Shown: in pieces, positions 1 through 7,128 of the stretch | Position numbering within the stretch: the stretch's first letter is position 1 | Layout of the letters: each line of letters starts with the position of its first letter | Origin: Alphaproteobacteria bacterium | GTDB taxonomy: Bacteria; Pseudomonadota; Alphaproteobacteria; Acetobacterales; Acetobacteraceae | Length of the DNA: 37,430 nucleotides | NCBI GenBank assembly: GCA_026400815.1 | Contig: JAPLOI010000050.1 | Location: 1-37,430 of the forward strand | Reading direction: 5' to 3' | The notes under the pieces: generated by a model | Database searches by the model: none | What the model was told of the DNA's origin: nothing | The model's input: only the letters and a program-made list of their open reading frames with translations | Made by a program: the position numbers and the translations under genes

Positions 1-108
1 AACCGACGCCTGGCCCGCGATTTCGAGCGGCATTGCCGCATCGCCGCGGCCTTCGTGCGTATGGCGATGATCCGCATCATGCTGCGGAGACTGGCACCAA
101 AGCCCTGA
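1..108 (+). CDS. IS5-family transposase, C-terminal fragment (runs off the left edge)
   Basis: Frame 1 is open from the first base to a TGA at 106-108, giving 35 residues beginning NRRLARDFERHCRIAAAF and ending RMLRRLAPKP-like. The RRLARDFE pattern, followed by a short hydrophobic helix and a LRRLA tail, is the usual C-terminus of DDE transposases of the IS5 group. The catalytic core lies outside the window, so activity cannot be judged. The identification rests on recognising the tail and on the adjacent terminal-repeat-like sequence. Confidence 0.75.
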   Translation, partial: NRRLARDFERHCRIAAAFVRMAMIRIMLRRLAPKP

Positions 109-138
109 GCATGATGCAGAACTTCCCGGATGGGTTCT
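1..138 (+). mobile_element. Right end of an IS5-family insertion sequence (partial)
   Basis: The segment holds the C-terminal end of an IS5-type transposase and then about 30 bp up to a putative terminal inverted repeat at about 120-138. The reverse complement of that repeat begins TGAGAACCCATCCGGGAAG. It resembles the left-end sequence at the other edge of the window (about 37291), sharing an AG..CCCAT...GGAA pattern. The exact outer boundary is uncertain by a few bases because the second half of this copy is outside the window. Target duplications cannot be checked. Confidence 0.7.
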
Positions 139-171
139 CAAGCCCATGCCGCTTCCGATCCCCCACACCAA

Positions 172-215
172 CAAATAAAGTCTTTTTTGCTTCTTTTTTC
201 TTCAGAAAAAAGAAG
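172..215. repeat. A/T-rich hairpin element, copy A (half element)
   Basis: Reading plus, it is an AATAAAGTC-T6-GCTTC-T6-CTTCAG-A6-GAAG arrangement. The pair CTTCTTTTTTCT/AGAAAAAAGAAG forms a stable A/T hairpin. The same right-hand half recurs at about 10909, 14045, 18387, 33803 and 35468. This copy lacks the left half found in the other five, and the IS end lies only about 35 bp to the left, so the missing half may have been lost with the IS insertion. On the minus strand it follows the peroxiredoxin remnant, where it would act as a transcription terminator. Confidence 0.75.
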
Positions 216-225
216 GTGCTTCCTT

Positions 226-411
226 ACTGCGCATGGTCTTGTCTGCCGCGGTGCGGCCTTCCGACGAGCCCGGCGCCGCATAGGGCAGCATGTTGTAGAG
301 CTTGGCGACGTTGAGGTCGGTATCGCCGATCATCGGGTCGTTCGGCGCGGTACCCTGGGTCTCCGCGAGGTCCTGGGCCCACTTGGCGTGGTTGTCCGTC
401 GGGTTCGGGCT
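226..411 (-). pseudogene. Remnant of a 1-Cys peroxiredoxin gene (middle portion only)
   Basis: One minus-strand frame encodes about 60 residues matching the centre of alphaproteobacterial 1-Cys (Prx6-type) peroxiredoxins. It starts NPTDNHAKWAQDLAETQG, continues TAPNDPMIGDTDLNVAKLYN, then MLPYAAPGSSEGRTAADKTM. In full-length members this stretch lies after the catalytic cysteine and before the VRTVFIIGPDKK-like strand. Here the N-terminal third with the peroxidatic Cys and the C-terminal third are both missing. An in-frame TGA stands just upstream (about 412-414), and downstream the frame runs into hairpin copy A. There is no start codon of its own, so it is a non-functional relic. The family call comes from recalled family sequence, not a search. 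Confidence 0.75.
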
Positions 412-420
412 TCAAATGGC

Positions 421-450
421 AACGCCGCCAGGAAGGATCCCGGCGGCGTT
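421..450 (-). terminator. Hairpin downstream of cobT
   Basis: A perfect 9-bp inverted repeat (AACGCCGCC at 421-429, GGCGGCGTT at 442-450) with a 12-nt loop lies about 25 bp beyond the cobT stop codon. It is placed and shaped like an intrinsic terminator, but only a short T run follows on the minus strand. Confidence 0.5.
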
Positions 451-473
451 GTCAGGCGGTGATGGTGTGGGGC

Positions 474-2360
474 TCAGGCGACCAGGGAGGCGCGCTCCAT
501 GCTGGCGCGGGCCCAGGCAGCGGCGGCGTCCTCGTCGAACAGCTCGGTAAGCTTCTTCATCATGGTGCCGCCGAGTTCCTCGGCATCCACGATCGTCACG
601 GCGCGGCGGTAGTAGCGCGTCACGTCGTGGCCGATGCCGATGGCGATGAGTTCCACGGCTTCGCGGTTCTCGATCTCGCGGATCACCTCACGCAGGTGCT
701 TCTCCAGGTAGTTGCCGGGGTTCACCGACAGCGTGCTGTCATCCACCGGCGCGCCGTCGCTGATCACCATCAGGATGCGGCGATGCTCCGGGCGGCCCAT
801 CAGGCGCTTGTAGGCCCACTGCAGCGCCTCGCCGTCGATGTTCTCCTTCAACAGCCCTTCGCGCAGCATCAGGCCAAGGTTCTTGCGGGCGCGGCGCCAG
901 GGGGCGTCGGCGGCCTTGTAGATGATGTGGCGCAGATCGTTCAGGCGGCCCGGGTTGCGCGGCTTGCCGTCGGCCACCCAACGCTCGCGCGCCTGCCCGC
1001 CCTTCCAGGCGCGGGTGGTGAAGCCCAGCACTTCCACCTTCACGCCGCAGCGCTCCAGCGTGCGCGACAGGATGTCGCCGCACATGGCCGCCACGGTGAT
1101 CGGCCGGCCGCGCATGGAGCCGGAATTGTCGATCAGCAGCGATACGACGGTGTCGCGGAAATCGGTATCCCGCTCCTGCTTGAACGACAGTGCGAGCAGC
1201 GGGTTGGTGACGACGCGAGCGAGGCGGCCGGCATCGAGGATGCCTTCGTCCAGGTCGAAATCCCAGCTGCGGGTCTGCTGCGCCATCAGCTTGCGCTGCA
1301 GGCGGTTGGCGAGCTTGGAGACGACGCCCTGAAGGTGCTGCAGCTGCTGGTCCAGCTGCTGGCGCAGGCGGGCGAGTTCCTCGGAATCGCAGAGATCCTC
1401 GGCGTCCACTTCCTCGTCGAAGGCGCGGACATAGGGCTTGTAGACGTTCTCGTTGTCGGCCAGCGGCTTGTCGCGGCGCGGCTGCGGGCCGCCGGGCTTG
1501 TCGTCGCCTTCGGCGGCGGCGGCTTCCTCCTCGGAATCCTCCGCACCCTCGTCCTCGGCGGCTTCGCCCTCCATTTCCTCGGGCTGGGCGCCGAGCATGG
1601 ATTCGCTCTCGCTGTCGGACTGGCCTTCGCTGTCCTGCGAGTTGTCCTGCTGGCCAGACTGCTCGCCGCCGTCCTCGCCGTCGTTCTCGTCGTTCTCGTC
1701 GCTGTCCACCTCGGCCTCGGCGAGGTCCATCGCGGCGAGCAGCTTGCGCGCGGCGCGGGTGAAGGTGGCCTGGTCGTCCATGGTGCGGGCGAGTTCGTCG
1801 AGCGCTTCGTCCGCCCCCTCGCCCAGCGTGCCGCGCCAGAGGTCGAGCACCTTCTGCGCCGCGGGGGGGCTCGGCTCGCCGGACATGCGCTCGCGCGCCA
1901 GCAGGGCCAGGGCCTGGTGGACCGGCAGCTGGTCCTTGCGGGTCATCCGGTCGAAGCCTTCGGCCTCGCATTCCTCCTGCAGGCGGACCCGCAGGTTGTT
2001 GGCCACGCCCGACATAAACTTGGCGCCGACCACTTCCACGCGCGCCTGCTCGATGGCGTCGTAGGCATCCTTCGCCTCGCGGCGCGCTGGCATGCGGGCG
2101 TTGTGCACGGCGTCGTCGTGGTGGCGCAGGCGCAGGGCGAGGCTATCGGCCGCGCCACGCAGCTTGGCCATTTCGTTGGCCGGCAGCGCGCGGGTGGGCA
2201 GCGGCAGGCGGGCGCGCTTGCCGGCGAGGCCCGAGGGCCCCGGCTGGAAGGCAACCTGCACCTCGTTGTTCTGGGCGATGGCGCGCAGCACGCCGGCGGT
2301 GGCGCGCTTGAACTCTTCCGTTCGGGTGTTGTCCTTGGAACCGGATCCGCTGCCGCTCAT
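474..2360 (-). CDS. cobT: Cobaltochelatase subunit CobT
   Basis: CobT works with CobS and CobN to insert cobalt into hydrogenobyrinic acid a,c-diamide in the aerobic vitamin B12 pathway. CobT and CobS form the ATP-dependent chaperone-like part, in the cytoplasm. The 628-residue product has the family layout: an N-terminal CobT domain, a very acidic linker at about residues 210-305 (long runs of D, E and S), and a C-terminal von Willebrand A domain. The MIDAS metal motif DNSGSMRG is at about residue 410. Length is normal for CobT. The ATG at 2360 is preceded by GAGG about 8 nt upstream. It lies downstream of cobS on the same strand, but a GxxExxY cassette of about 475 bp separates the two, so co-transcription would have to read through that cassette. 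No cobN is seen in the window. Confidence 0.95.
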   Translation of the reverse strand: MSGSGSGSKDNTRTEEFKRATAGVLRAIAQNNEVQVAFQPGPSGLAGKRARLPLPTRALPANEMAKLRGAADSLALRLRHHDDAVHNARMPARREAKDAYDAIEQARVEVVGAKFMSGVANNLRVRLQEECEAEGFDRMTRKDQLPVHQALALLARERMSGEPSPPAAQKVLDLWRGTLGEGADEALDELARTMDDQATFTRAARKLLAAMDLAEAEVDSDENDENDGEDGGEQSGQQDNSQDSEGQSDSESESMLGAQPEEMEGEAAEDEGAEDSEEEAAAAEGDDKPGGPQPRRDKPLADNENVYKPYVRAFDEEVDAEDLCDSEELARLRQQLDQQLQHLQGVVSKLANRLQRKLMAQQTRSWDFDLDEGILDAGRLARVVTNPLLALSFKQERDTDFRDTVVSLLIDNSGSMRGRPITVAAMCGDILSRTLERCGVKVEVLGFTTRAWKGGQARERWVADGKPRNPGRLNDLRHIIYKAADAPWRRARKNLGLMLREGLLKENIDGEALQWAYKRLMGRPEHRRILMVISDGAPVDDSTLSVNPGNYLEKHLREVIREIENREAVELIAIGIGHDVTRYYRRAVTIVDAEELGGTMMKKLTELFDEDAAAAWARASMERASLVA

Positions 2361-2428
2361 CGTATCGCCTCACGCATCGAAGGGGGCCGGACGTCGCCTT
2401 GCGTTGGCGGCGTCAAGGAAAGGGAAGT

Positions 2429-2469
2429 GGTCACAGAGAGCACAGAGGGCCACAGAGAGCACGGAGAAG
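2429..2469 (+). repeat. 41-bp inverted repeat arm, left
   Basis: The arm starts GGTCACAGAGAGCACAGAG and ends CACAGAGAGCACGGAGAAG. It matches the reverse complement of the right arm at 40 of 41 positions. A further partial unit (TCACAGAGAG) follows at 2479-2488 and contains the stop codon of the GxxExxY gene. Confidence 0.9.
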
Positions 2470-2478
2470 AAAGAGGTA

Positions 2479-2862
2479 TCACAGAGAGTAGCGCTTCAGG
2501 CCCGCCGTCAGGCTGCGGGCGTGAAAGTTCATGAGCCGTCCACGGCGGTAGCCGCCGAAGCGGAGATAGGTCAGGACTTGGGACTCATGCACCGGCAACA
2601 CCTGTTCGACCGCCTTGAGTTCAACCACCAGTTCGCCGGCGACCAGCACATCGATCCGAAACCCGATGCCGACGGGTGTTCCCCGATAGCTGACGGGCAC
2701 CGGAAACTGTCGTTCGAAGGGAATGCCCGCCTGAGCCAGTTCCAGGCAAAGGCATTCCTCGTAGATCGACTCCAGCATGCCCGGGCCAAGTTCGCGATGC
2801 ACCGCGATGGCGCAACCGATGACCTCGTGTGTCAGCGAATCGCCAACCGGACCTTGCTCCAC
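2479..2862 (-). CDS. GxxExxY family protein (PD-(D/E)XK nuclease-like fold)
   Basis: This is a small protein of the GxxExxY family, whose role is not established; the family is placed in the PD-(D/E)XK nuclease superfamily. From the GTG at 2862 the product is 127 residues, the usual family size. The namesake motif is GMLESIY (Gly28, Glu31, Tyr34). The nuclease-like core follows: Asp71 in FRIDVLV, then Glu81 and Lys83 in VVELKAV. The frame stays open upstream to 3012 inside cobS, but that extension only translates the repeat arm and the cobS end. GTG is preferred because GGAG lies 3-7 nt before it and the length then fits. The last residues (YSL-stop) are encoded in a CACAGAG repeat unit. It sits between cobS and cobT on the same strand but has no evident role in cobalamin synthesis. 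Confidence 0.85.
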   Translation of the reverse strand: MEQGPVGDSLTHEVIGCAIAVHRELGPGMLESIYEECLCLELAQAGIPFERQFPVPVSYRGTPVGIGFRIDVLVAGELVVELKAVEQVLPVHESQVLTYLRFGGYRRGRLMNFHARSLTAGLKRYSL

Positions 2863-2903
2863 CTTCTCCGTGCTCTCTGTGGTCCTCTGTGCTCTCTGTG
2901 ACC
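2863..2903 (-). repeat. 41-bp inverted repeat arm, right
   Basis: This arm is the reverse complement of the left arm with one substitution. On the minus strand it ends CACGGAGAAG directly before a GTG codon, so its last bases (GGAG) form a plausible ribosome binding site for the enclosed gene. Confidence 0.9.
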
Positions 2904-2921
2904 GCTTTGCTTTCTTCTGTC

Positions 2922-3926
2922 CTAGCGCTTCATGAAGGCGCCGGTGGCGACTTCCGCGTTGAAGCAGCGCTGGAAATACTCGGCCACCGTCTGGCGCTCC
3001 GCCTCGTCGCACTTGTTCAGGAACGACAGGCGGAAGGCGAAACCGACATCGTTGAAGATGCGGGTGTTTTCGGCCCAGGTGATCACGGTGCGGGGGCTCA
3101 TCACGGTGGAGATGTCACCGTTGATGAAGCCGGCGCGGGTCAGGTCGGCCAGCGCCACCATGCTCTCGATCTGCTTCTTGCCCTTCGTGTCCGACGCGTC
3201 CATGCCCATCTTGGCCATGACGATTTCGGTTTCCTGGCCGTGCGGCAGGTAGTTCAGGGTGGAGACGATGTTCCAGCGGTCCATCTGGCCCTGATTGATC
3301 TGCTGGGTGCCATGATACAGGCCGGTGGTGTCGCCGAGGCCCACGGTGTTCGCGGTGGCGAACAGGCGGAAGCTGCGGTGCGGGCGGATCACCTTGTTCT
3401 GGTCGAGCAGGGTGAGCTTGCCCTCAACTTCCAGCACGCGCTGGATCACGAACATCACGTCCGGGCGGCCGGCGTCGTACTCGTCGAACACCAGGGCGCA
3501 GGCATGCTGCAGCGCCCAGGGGAGGATGCCCTCGCGGAACTCCGTCACCTGCTTGCCGTCCTTGAGGACGATGGCGTCCTTGCCGATCAGGTCGATGCGG
3601 CTGATGTGGCTATCCAGGTTGACGCGGATGCAGGGCCAGTTGAGGCGGGCGGCGACCTGCTCGATATGCGTCGACTTGCCGGTGCCGTGGTAGCCCTGGA
3701 TCATCACGCGGCGGTTGAAGGCGAACCCGGCCACGATGGCCAGCGTGGTCTCCTTGTCGAACCGGTAGGTCGGGTCGAGCTCGGGCACATGCTCGGTGCG
3801 GGTGGTGAAGGCCGGCACCTGAAGATCGCTGTCGATCCCGAACACCTCGCGGGCGTTCACGGTGGTGTCCGGCATATCAATCGCGGACGTCGGCGCGGGG
3901 CGGTCGGAGGCGGCAACCTGGTTCAT
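2922..3926 (-). CDS. cobS: Cobaltochelatase subunit CobS
   Basis: CobS is the AAA+ ATPase subunit of the aerobic cobaltochelatase. With CobT it forms the ring assembly that drives cobalt insertion by CobN. The 334-residue product is of normal length. It shows a Walker A motif GYHGTGKST at about residues 77-85, a Walker B-type [11 protein letters not shown] at about 142-152, and later AAA+ features ([12 protein letters not shown] as sensor region, [16 protein letters not shown]). The ATG at 3926 has AGGA about 10 nt upstream. It heads the cobS-cassette-cobT arrangement; the J-domain gene lies 116 bp upstream on the same strand, a common neighbour of cobS in alphaproteobacteria. Confidence 0.95.
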   Translation of the reverse strand: MNQVAASDRPAPTSAIDMPDTTVNAREVFGIDSDLQVPAFTTRTEHVPELDPTYRFDKETTLAIVAGFAFNRRVMIQGYHGTGKSTHIEQVAARLNWPCIRVNLDSHISRIDLIGKDAIVLKDGKQVTEFREGILPWALQHACALVFDEYDAGRPDVMFVIQRVLEVEGKLTLLDQNKVIRPHRSFRLFATANTVGLGDTTGLYHGTQQINQGQMDRWNIVSTLNYLPHGQETEIVMAKMGMDASDTKGKKQIESMVALADLTRAGFINGDISTVMSPRTVITWAENTRIFNDVGFAFRLSFLNKCDEAERQTVAEYFQRCFNAEVATGAFMKR

Positions 3927-4042
3927 AGGCCAGCAATCCTGATGTTTCCGGGGACGATACTCCCGGGTTACGGCGATGTGTAGCCATGGGCGGCACGGCC
4001 AGGCAGATGCCTGCGCACCGTATCGGGGCAGACTAGCAGTGT

Positions 4043-4630
4043 TCAGCCCGCCGCCGCCATCCGGGGCTCGGAGGCGAGCTTTCCGCGCAGCGTGGCATAG
4101 GCAAGGTTGATGGTCTTCAGGCGTTCCTCGGCGCCACGGTCGCCGTTGTTGGCATCGGGATGGTGGCGCTTGGCCAGCTCATGATAGCGGGACTTGAGTT
4201 CTTCCATGGTCACGGGCCAGCCCAGGCCGAGCGTGGCCAGCGGCTCGCGCAGTTCCTGCGGCGCCCTGTCCGTCTTGGCGCGCTGCGGCTTGGCGTGCAG
4301 GGCATCCAGGATCGACATCGGGTCGCGCATCGCCTCTTCCGGCAGGCCACCGGCGCCCAGGCGGCCCAGCGGCCAGCTCGGCCGCTGCCAGGAGGTGTCG
4401 GCGCGCAGCTGTGCCTCGATCTGCGCCGGGGACATGCCTTTGTAGAAATCCCAGGAGGCGTTGTAGGCGCGCACGTGCTCCAGGCAGAACCACCAGTATT
4501 CATTCAAGGTCTGGCGCGAGCGCGGCGCACGGTAGCCGCCGGCTGCGGTGCAGTCCGGCATGTCGCACGCGCGGCCCGGAGCACCCGGATCGGGCGCATA
4601 GGCCCGGGATCTCTGGGAACGACGGGTCAT
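4043..4630 (-). CDS. J-domain (DnaJ-like) protein
   Basis: The 195-residue protein has a C-terminal J domain. The motif HHPD, in [12 protein letters not shown], is the Hsp70-stimulating HPD tripeptide, preceded by the usual helix with SRYHELAKR. The N-terminal half has no recognised domain but keeps a conserved-looking CDMPDC...FCLEH Cys/His pattern (four ligands spaced like a small metal site) and a [15 protein letters not shown] stretch. This architecture is typical of a short J-protein found next to cobS and bolA in alphaproteobacteria. It probably acts as a co-chaperone of DnaK; the client is unknown. ATG at 4630 was chosen over an in-frame TTG at 4648, and neither has a strong ribosome binding site. 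It diverges from the bolA gene, with 122 bp between the starts. Confidence 0.85.
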   Translation of the reverse strand: MTRRSQRSRAYAPDPGAPGRACDMPDCTAAGGYRAPRSRQTLNEYWWFCLEHVRAYNASWDFYKGMSPAQIEAQLRADTSWQRPSWPLGRLGAGGLPEEAMRDPMSILDALHAKPQRAKTDRAPQELREPLATLGLGWPVTMEELKSRYHELAKRHHPDANNGDRGAEERLKTINLAYATLRGKLASEPRMAAAG

Positions 4631-4752
4631 CCGGTGGTTTGTGGGCAAAGATGGCGCCTTTGGGAAGGGGCTTTCGCGAATCGGCCCGCATGCCCGCCCC
4701 GACCGGGCGCCGCCTTGCCGTGGCGGAACGCTGGGCCCATCTCATCGGCATC

Positions 4753-5043
4753 ATGACGACACGCGCCGCCCGCATAGAAACCCTGATCCGCCAGCACTTC
4801 GCCCCCGTGCAGCTGCGCGTGGCCGATGACAGCGCCCTGCATGCGGGCCACGCCGGCGCCCAGCCCGGCGGCGAGACGCATTACACCGTGCTCGTCGTCT
4901 CGCCGGCCTTCCAGGGCCAAACCCGCATCGCGCGCTCGCGCGCCGTGCATGCGCTGCTGGATGCCGAGTTCCAAACCGGCCTGCACGCCCTGGCGCTGAC
5001 CCTGCGCACCCCCGAGGAACAGGCCCGCGCCACCGGCGCATAG
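4753..5043 (+). CDS. BolA family protein
   Basis: The 96-residue protein shows the BolA fold pattern: N-terminal helix TRAARIETLIRQHFAPVQL, then the DDSALHAGHAG loop, strand HYTVLVVSPAFQGQTRIARS, and the helix RAVHALLDAEFQTGLHALALTLRTPEE. BolA proteins partner with monothiol glutaredoxins in iron-sulfur handling, and some regulate transcription. The conserved loop histidine (HAGH) is present and is a candidate Fe-S ligand. The ATG at 4753 was chosen because the family similarity begins there; longer in-frame starts only translate the intergenic region. It is divergent from the J-domain gene, a conserved arrangement near cobS. Confidence 0.88.
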   Translation: MTTRAARIETLIRQHFAPVQLRVADDSALHAGHAGAQPGGETHYTVLVVSPAFQGQTRIARSRAVHALLDAEFQTGLHALALTLRTPEEQARATGA

Positions 5044-5310
5044 CGCTGCCGGGGCACCTGGAACGGGTGTAACGCGCCAATTCGCGCGGTAAGTCTCCAC
5101 AAGTAGACGTTCAGGGCCACAGCGCGGTTTTTCTGGCCGCGCTGAGTCTCCATCTGTTCACAACCGCGTGGATGGCGGGATCTTGGGTGGAATTGGCCCG
5201 TGAACGGATCGCTAATATCCAAGCCAGTCGTGATCACGACTTCGGGATGTGCCGGAACCAATCGTACATGGCCTGCATCTAGTGGCAGGCAGCCAGAATG
5301 GGAGGGCAAC
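5044..5310. other. Intergenic region between bolA and the RHH gene, with two hairpins
   Basis: No coding sequence is supported here. A perfect 8-bp inverted repeat at 5120-5144 (CAGCGCGG / CCGCGCTG, T-rich loop) may end bolA transcription, although no T run follows. A smaller one at 5271-5290 (GCCTGC / GCAGGC) lies about 20 bp before the start of the ribbon-helix-helix gene. It could be an operator for that protein or a leader hairpin. Confidence 0.4.
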
Positions 5311-5646
5311 ATGAGTACCAGCAGGCTTGTCAATCGGAACGTCACCTCAACCAACGGCCGCACCAGCATGCGCCTTGAGCCCGAGCTCTGGTCAGCGCTG
5401 GAAGAAATCTGCCACCGTGAATCGATGACGTTGGCCGATCTCGTGAAATCCATCGAGCGCCGGGGCCATCCCGGCGGGCGCACCAGCGCGGTGCGCGTGT
5501 TCGTGCTGACCTATTTCCGCAATGCCGCGGGCGAGGAAGGCCACCGCGCCGCCGGGCACGGGCTGCTGGAACAGTTGGCCGACGCGCCGAAATCCGAATG
5601 GCGCACCGCGCAGCGCACCGCGGACCAGCAGGCGCCGCTCAGCTGA
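5311..5646 (+). CDS. Ribbon-helix-helix domain protein
   Basis: The 111-residue protein matches the alphaproteobacterial ribbon-helix-helix family (PF13467-like). Its core is RNVTSTNGRTSMRLEPELW followed by SALEEICHRESMTLADLVKS and a helix with GRTSAVRVFVLTYFRN. The short beta strand TSMRLEP and the two helices are the DNA-binding ribbon-helix-helix. Such proteins are probably small transcription factors; the target is unknown. The ATG at 5311 is chosen for the strong GGGAGGG 5-10 nt upstream and because the family similarity begins soon after. The C-terminal 30 residues are polar and probably disordered. It ends 7 bp before the convergent DUF2889 gene. Confidence 0.85.
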   Translation: MSTSRLVNRNVTSTNGRTSMRLEPELWSALEEICHRESMTLADLVKSIERRGHPGGRTSAVRVFVLTYFRNAAGEEGHRAAGHGLLEQLADAPKSEWRTAQRTADQQAPLS

Positions 5647-5653
5647 ACCGTAT

Positions 5654-6301
5654 TCAGTCGGCGGAGGCACCCTCTTTGGCGGGGGCACCTTCGGCCGGTT
5701 GGGTGCCGGCATAAAGCTCCGGCCAGCGCTTGCGCACCACGGCACCGGCGCTGGAATAGGCGAAGCAGGTGTTCAGCAGGCGGATCGAGCCGTCATCCTC
5801 CCCGGGATCCGCCCGCACCACCTTGGTCGGGTCCGCGCGCTGTTCCTCGGCGAGGCGGCGCGCACGCTGGCGTTCGCGCACCGGCCACATGGTCTGGTGC
5901 GCCACGGTGGCGATCTGCTGCAGCATCTCGCGGATATGGGTGCAGCCGAGCGGGCCGCGCAGCCGCTCATTGGCGGCCTTCAGGAACCCGGCCTTCAGCG
6001 CCAGTCCCGCCAGCACGCCCATGTTCGTGGCACCGCCGCCGCATTCCGGATACGGGCTGTGCAGCGTCACGGCCTCGCACGCCACGATCACCAGGCGCTC
6101 ATCCACCGTCATGCGCACCAGCATCTCGTGCAGCGGCTGGCCGGCGGGGATCTCGCCGGCCTCGTCGTTGGCGAAGGTGTACGGCTTGGTGTCCACCAGC
6201 CGCGCATCCACGTCCAGCAGCCCATCCTCGCGCAGGAAGCCCTGCACCTCGATACGCCGCGTGTGCATCGGCTCGCGCTTCACAGGCTCGCTCAGTGCCA
6301 T
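5654..6301 (-). CDS. DUF2889 domain protein
   Basis: This 215-residue protein of unknown function belongs to the DUF2889 family, recognised by MHTRRIEVQGFLREDGLLDV, then DARLVDTKPYTFANDEAGEI, and a central ECGGGATNMGVLAGLALKAGF with GPLGCTHIREML. The Cys-Gly-rich centre and the CTHIREML segment are the most conserved-looking parts and might form a ligand or metal site. No signal peptide or membrane segment is visible. ATG at 6301 (GGGTGG upstream) is preferred over the longer in-frame start at 6385. It is the last gene of a minus-strand group behind hotdog thioesterase, AEC permease and SDR genes, with a 101-bp gap to the SDR. In other genomes DUF2889 genes often sit with acyl-CoA or SDR genes (recalled, not checked). 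Confidence 0.8.
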   Translation of the reverse strand: MALSEPVKREPMHTRRIEVQGFLREDGLLDVDARLVDTKPYTFANDEAGEIPAGQPLHEMLVRMTVDERLVIVACEAVTLHSPYPECGGGATNMGVLAGLALKAGFLKAANERLRGPLGCTHIREMLQQIATVAHQTMWPVRERQRARRLAEEQRADPTKVVRADPGEDDGSIRLLNTCFAYSSAGAVVRKRWPELYAGTQPAEGAPAKEGASAD

Positions 6302-6402
6302 TTGACCACCCAGTTCTGGCTTTGCTGCAATGCGGCATAACCAGAGCCAAGGGTTGCTGCAAGCCTCGGTGCCGCACGGCGGCACTGCGCGGCCGGGTTG
6401 GG

Positions 6403-7095
6403 CTACACCCCGCCGTTCACGTCGATGGTCGTGCAGGTGACGAAGCTGGCGTCGTCGCTCGCCAGGAAAGCCACCACGGAGGCGATCTCCTCCGGCTCGC
6501 CAATCCGCCCCAGCGCACCACCCAGAGCCTTGCGCCGTGCGCCCGCCGGCACCTGGTCACCCATCGCCGTGTCGATCAGCCCGGGCGCGATCGCGTTCAC
6601 CCGAATGCCGTGCTTGCCCAACTGCCGCCCGATGCTCTTGGTCATGTTGATCACCGCGGCCTTGGAGGCCCCGTATTCCACCGCGGTACTGCCCATCTGC
6701 CCGGCGAGCGAGGCGGTGGTGATGATGCTGCCGCCCTGCCCTTCCGCGATCAGCCGCTTGGCCACCCACTGGGCCGCGAAATAGGGAACCTTCAGGTTCA
6801 CCGACAGCACGTCGTCGAACTGCTCCGGCGGCACATCCAGAAAGCTGTCAGAGGCGCGGTAGATGCCGGCATTGTTGAACAGCACCTGGATCAGCCCCTG
6901 CTCCGCCTCGATGCGCGCCAGCGTCTCGGCCATGCGGGCGAGGTCTGTCATGTCACAGGCGTAGTAGGGCCAGTTGCCGACGCTCTCCGCGCCGATATCG
7001 ATGCCGACGGCGCGGTAGCCATCCTGCGCCAGCCGGCGGCAGGTGGCCGCCCCGATGCGGCCGTTGGAGCCGGTGATGACCGCAACCTTCGCCAT
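6403..7095 (-). CDS. SDR family oxidoreductase
   Basis: This is a classical short-chain dehydrogenase/reductase of 230 residues. The cofactor motif is TGSNGRIG at residues 8-15, NNAG is at 74-77, and the catalytic residues Ser129, Tyr141 and Lys145 (YGASK) are present. The C-terminal motif APGLIDTAMGD and the final VNGG are also typical. An Asp after the second strand (GIDIG) favours NAD over NADP. The substrate cannot be told. The ATG at 7095 has AGAGGGG about 9 nt upstream. It follows the AEC permease by 33 bp, so the two are probably co-transcribed. Confidence 0.9.
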   Translation of the reverse strand: MAKVAVITGSNGRIGAATCRRLAQDGYRAVGIDIGAESVGNWPYYACDMTDLARMAETLARIEAEQGLIQVLFNNAGIYRASDSFLDVPPEQFDDVLSVNLKVPYFAAQWVAKRLIAEGQGGSIITTASLAGQMGSTAVEYGASKAAVINMTKSIGRQLGKHGIRVNAIAPGLIDTAMGDQVPAGARRKALGGALGRIGEPEEIASVVAFLASDDASFVTCTTIDVNGGV

Positions 7096-7128
7096 GGCGT
7101 GTTCCCCTCTCTTTTCGTTGGGGGAACC

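Larger units (their letters stand above)
2429..2903. mobile_element. Inverted-repeat-bounded cassette carrying a GxxExxY gene
   Basis: Two 41-bp arms, at 2429-2469 and 2863-2903, are reverse complements of each other with one mismatch. Each arm is built of repeated CACAGAG units and ends CACGGAGAAG towards the inside. They enclose one short ORF of the GxxExxY family and almost nothing else. Weaker similarity extends a few bases beyond the arms (GAAAGGGAAGT against GAAAGCAAAGC). The cassette lies 18 bp after the cobS stop and 68 bp before the cobT start, a place where most relatives have only a short spacer. No clear target duplication was seen, so movement as a unit is an inference. Confidence 0.7.

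Noticed and set aside
459-2534. A 691-codon plus-strand frame opposite cobT
   Set aside because: CobT on the minus strand has its MIDAS motif and family layout; the plus-strand product has no recognised domain and is His/Leu/Gly-rich from codon bias.
2429-2903. Reading the CACAGAG repeats as a CRISPR array
   Set aside because: The units are short, irregular and inverted around a gene. There are no regular spacers and no cas genes.
2863-3012. Longer GxxExxY start inside cobS
   Set aside because: It would translate the repeat arm and the end of cobS. The family length and a ribosome binding site support the GTG at 2862.
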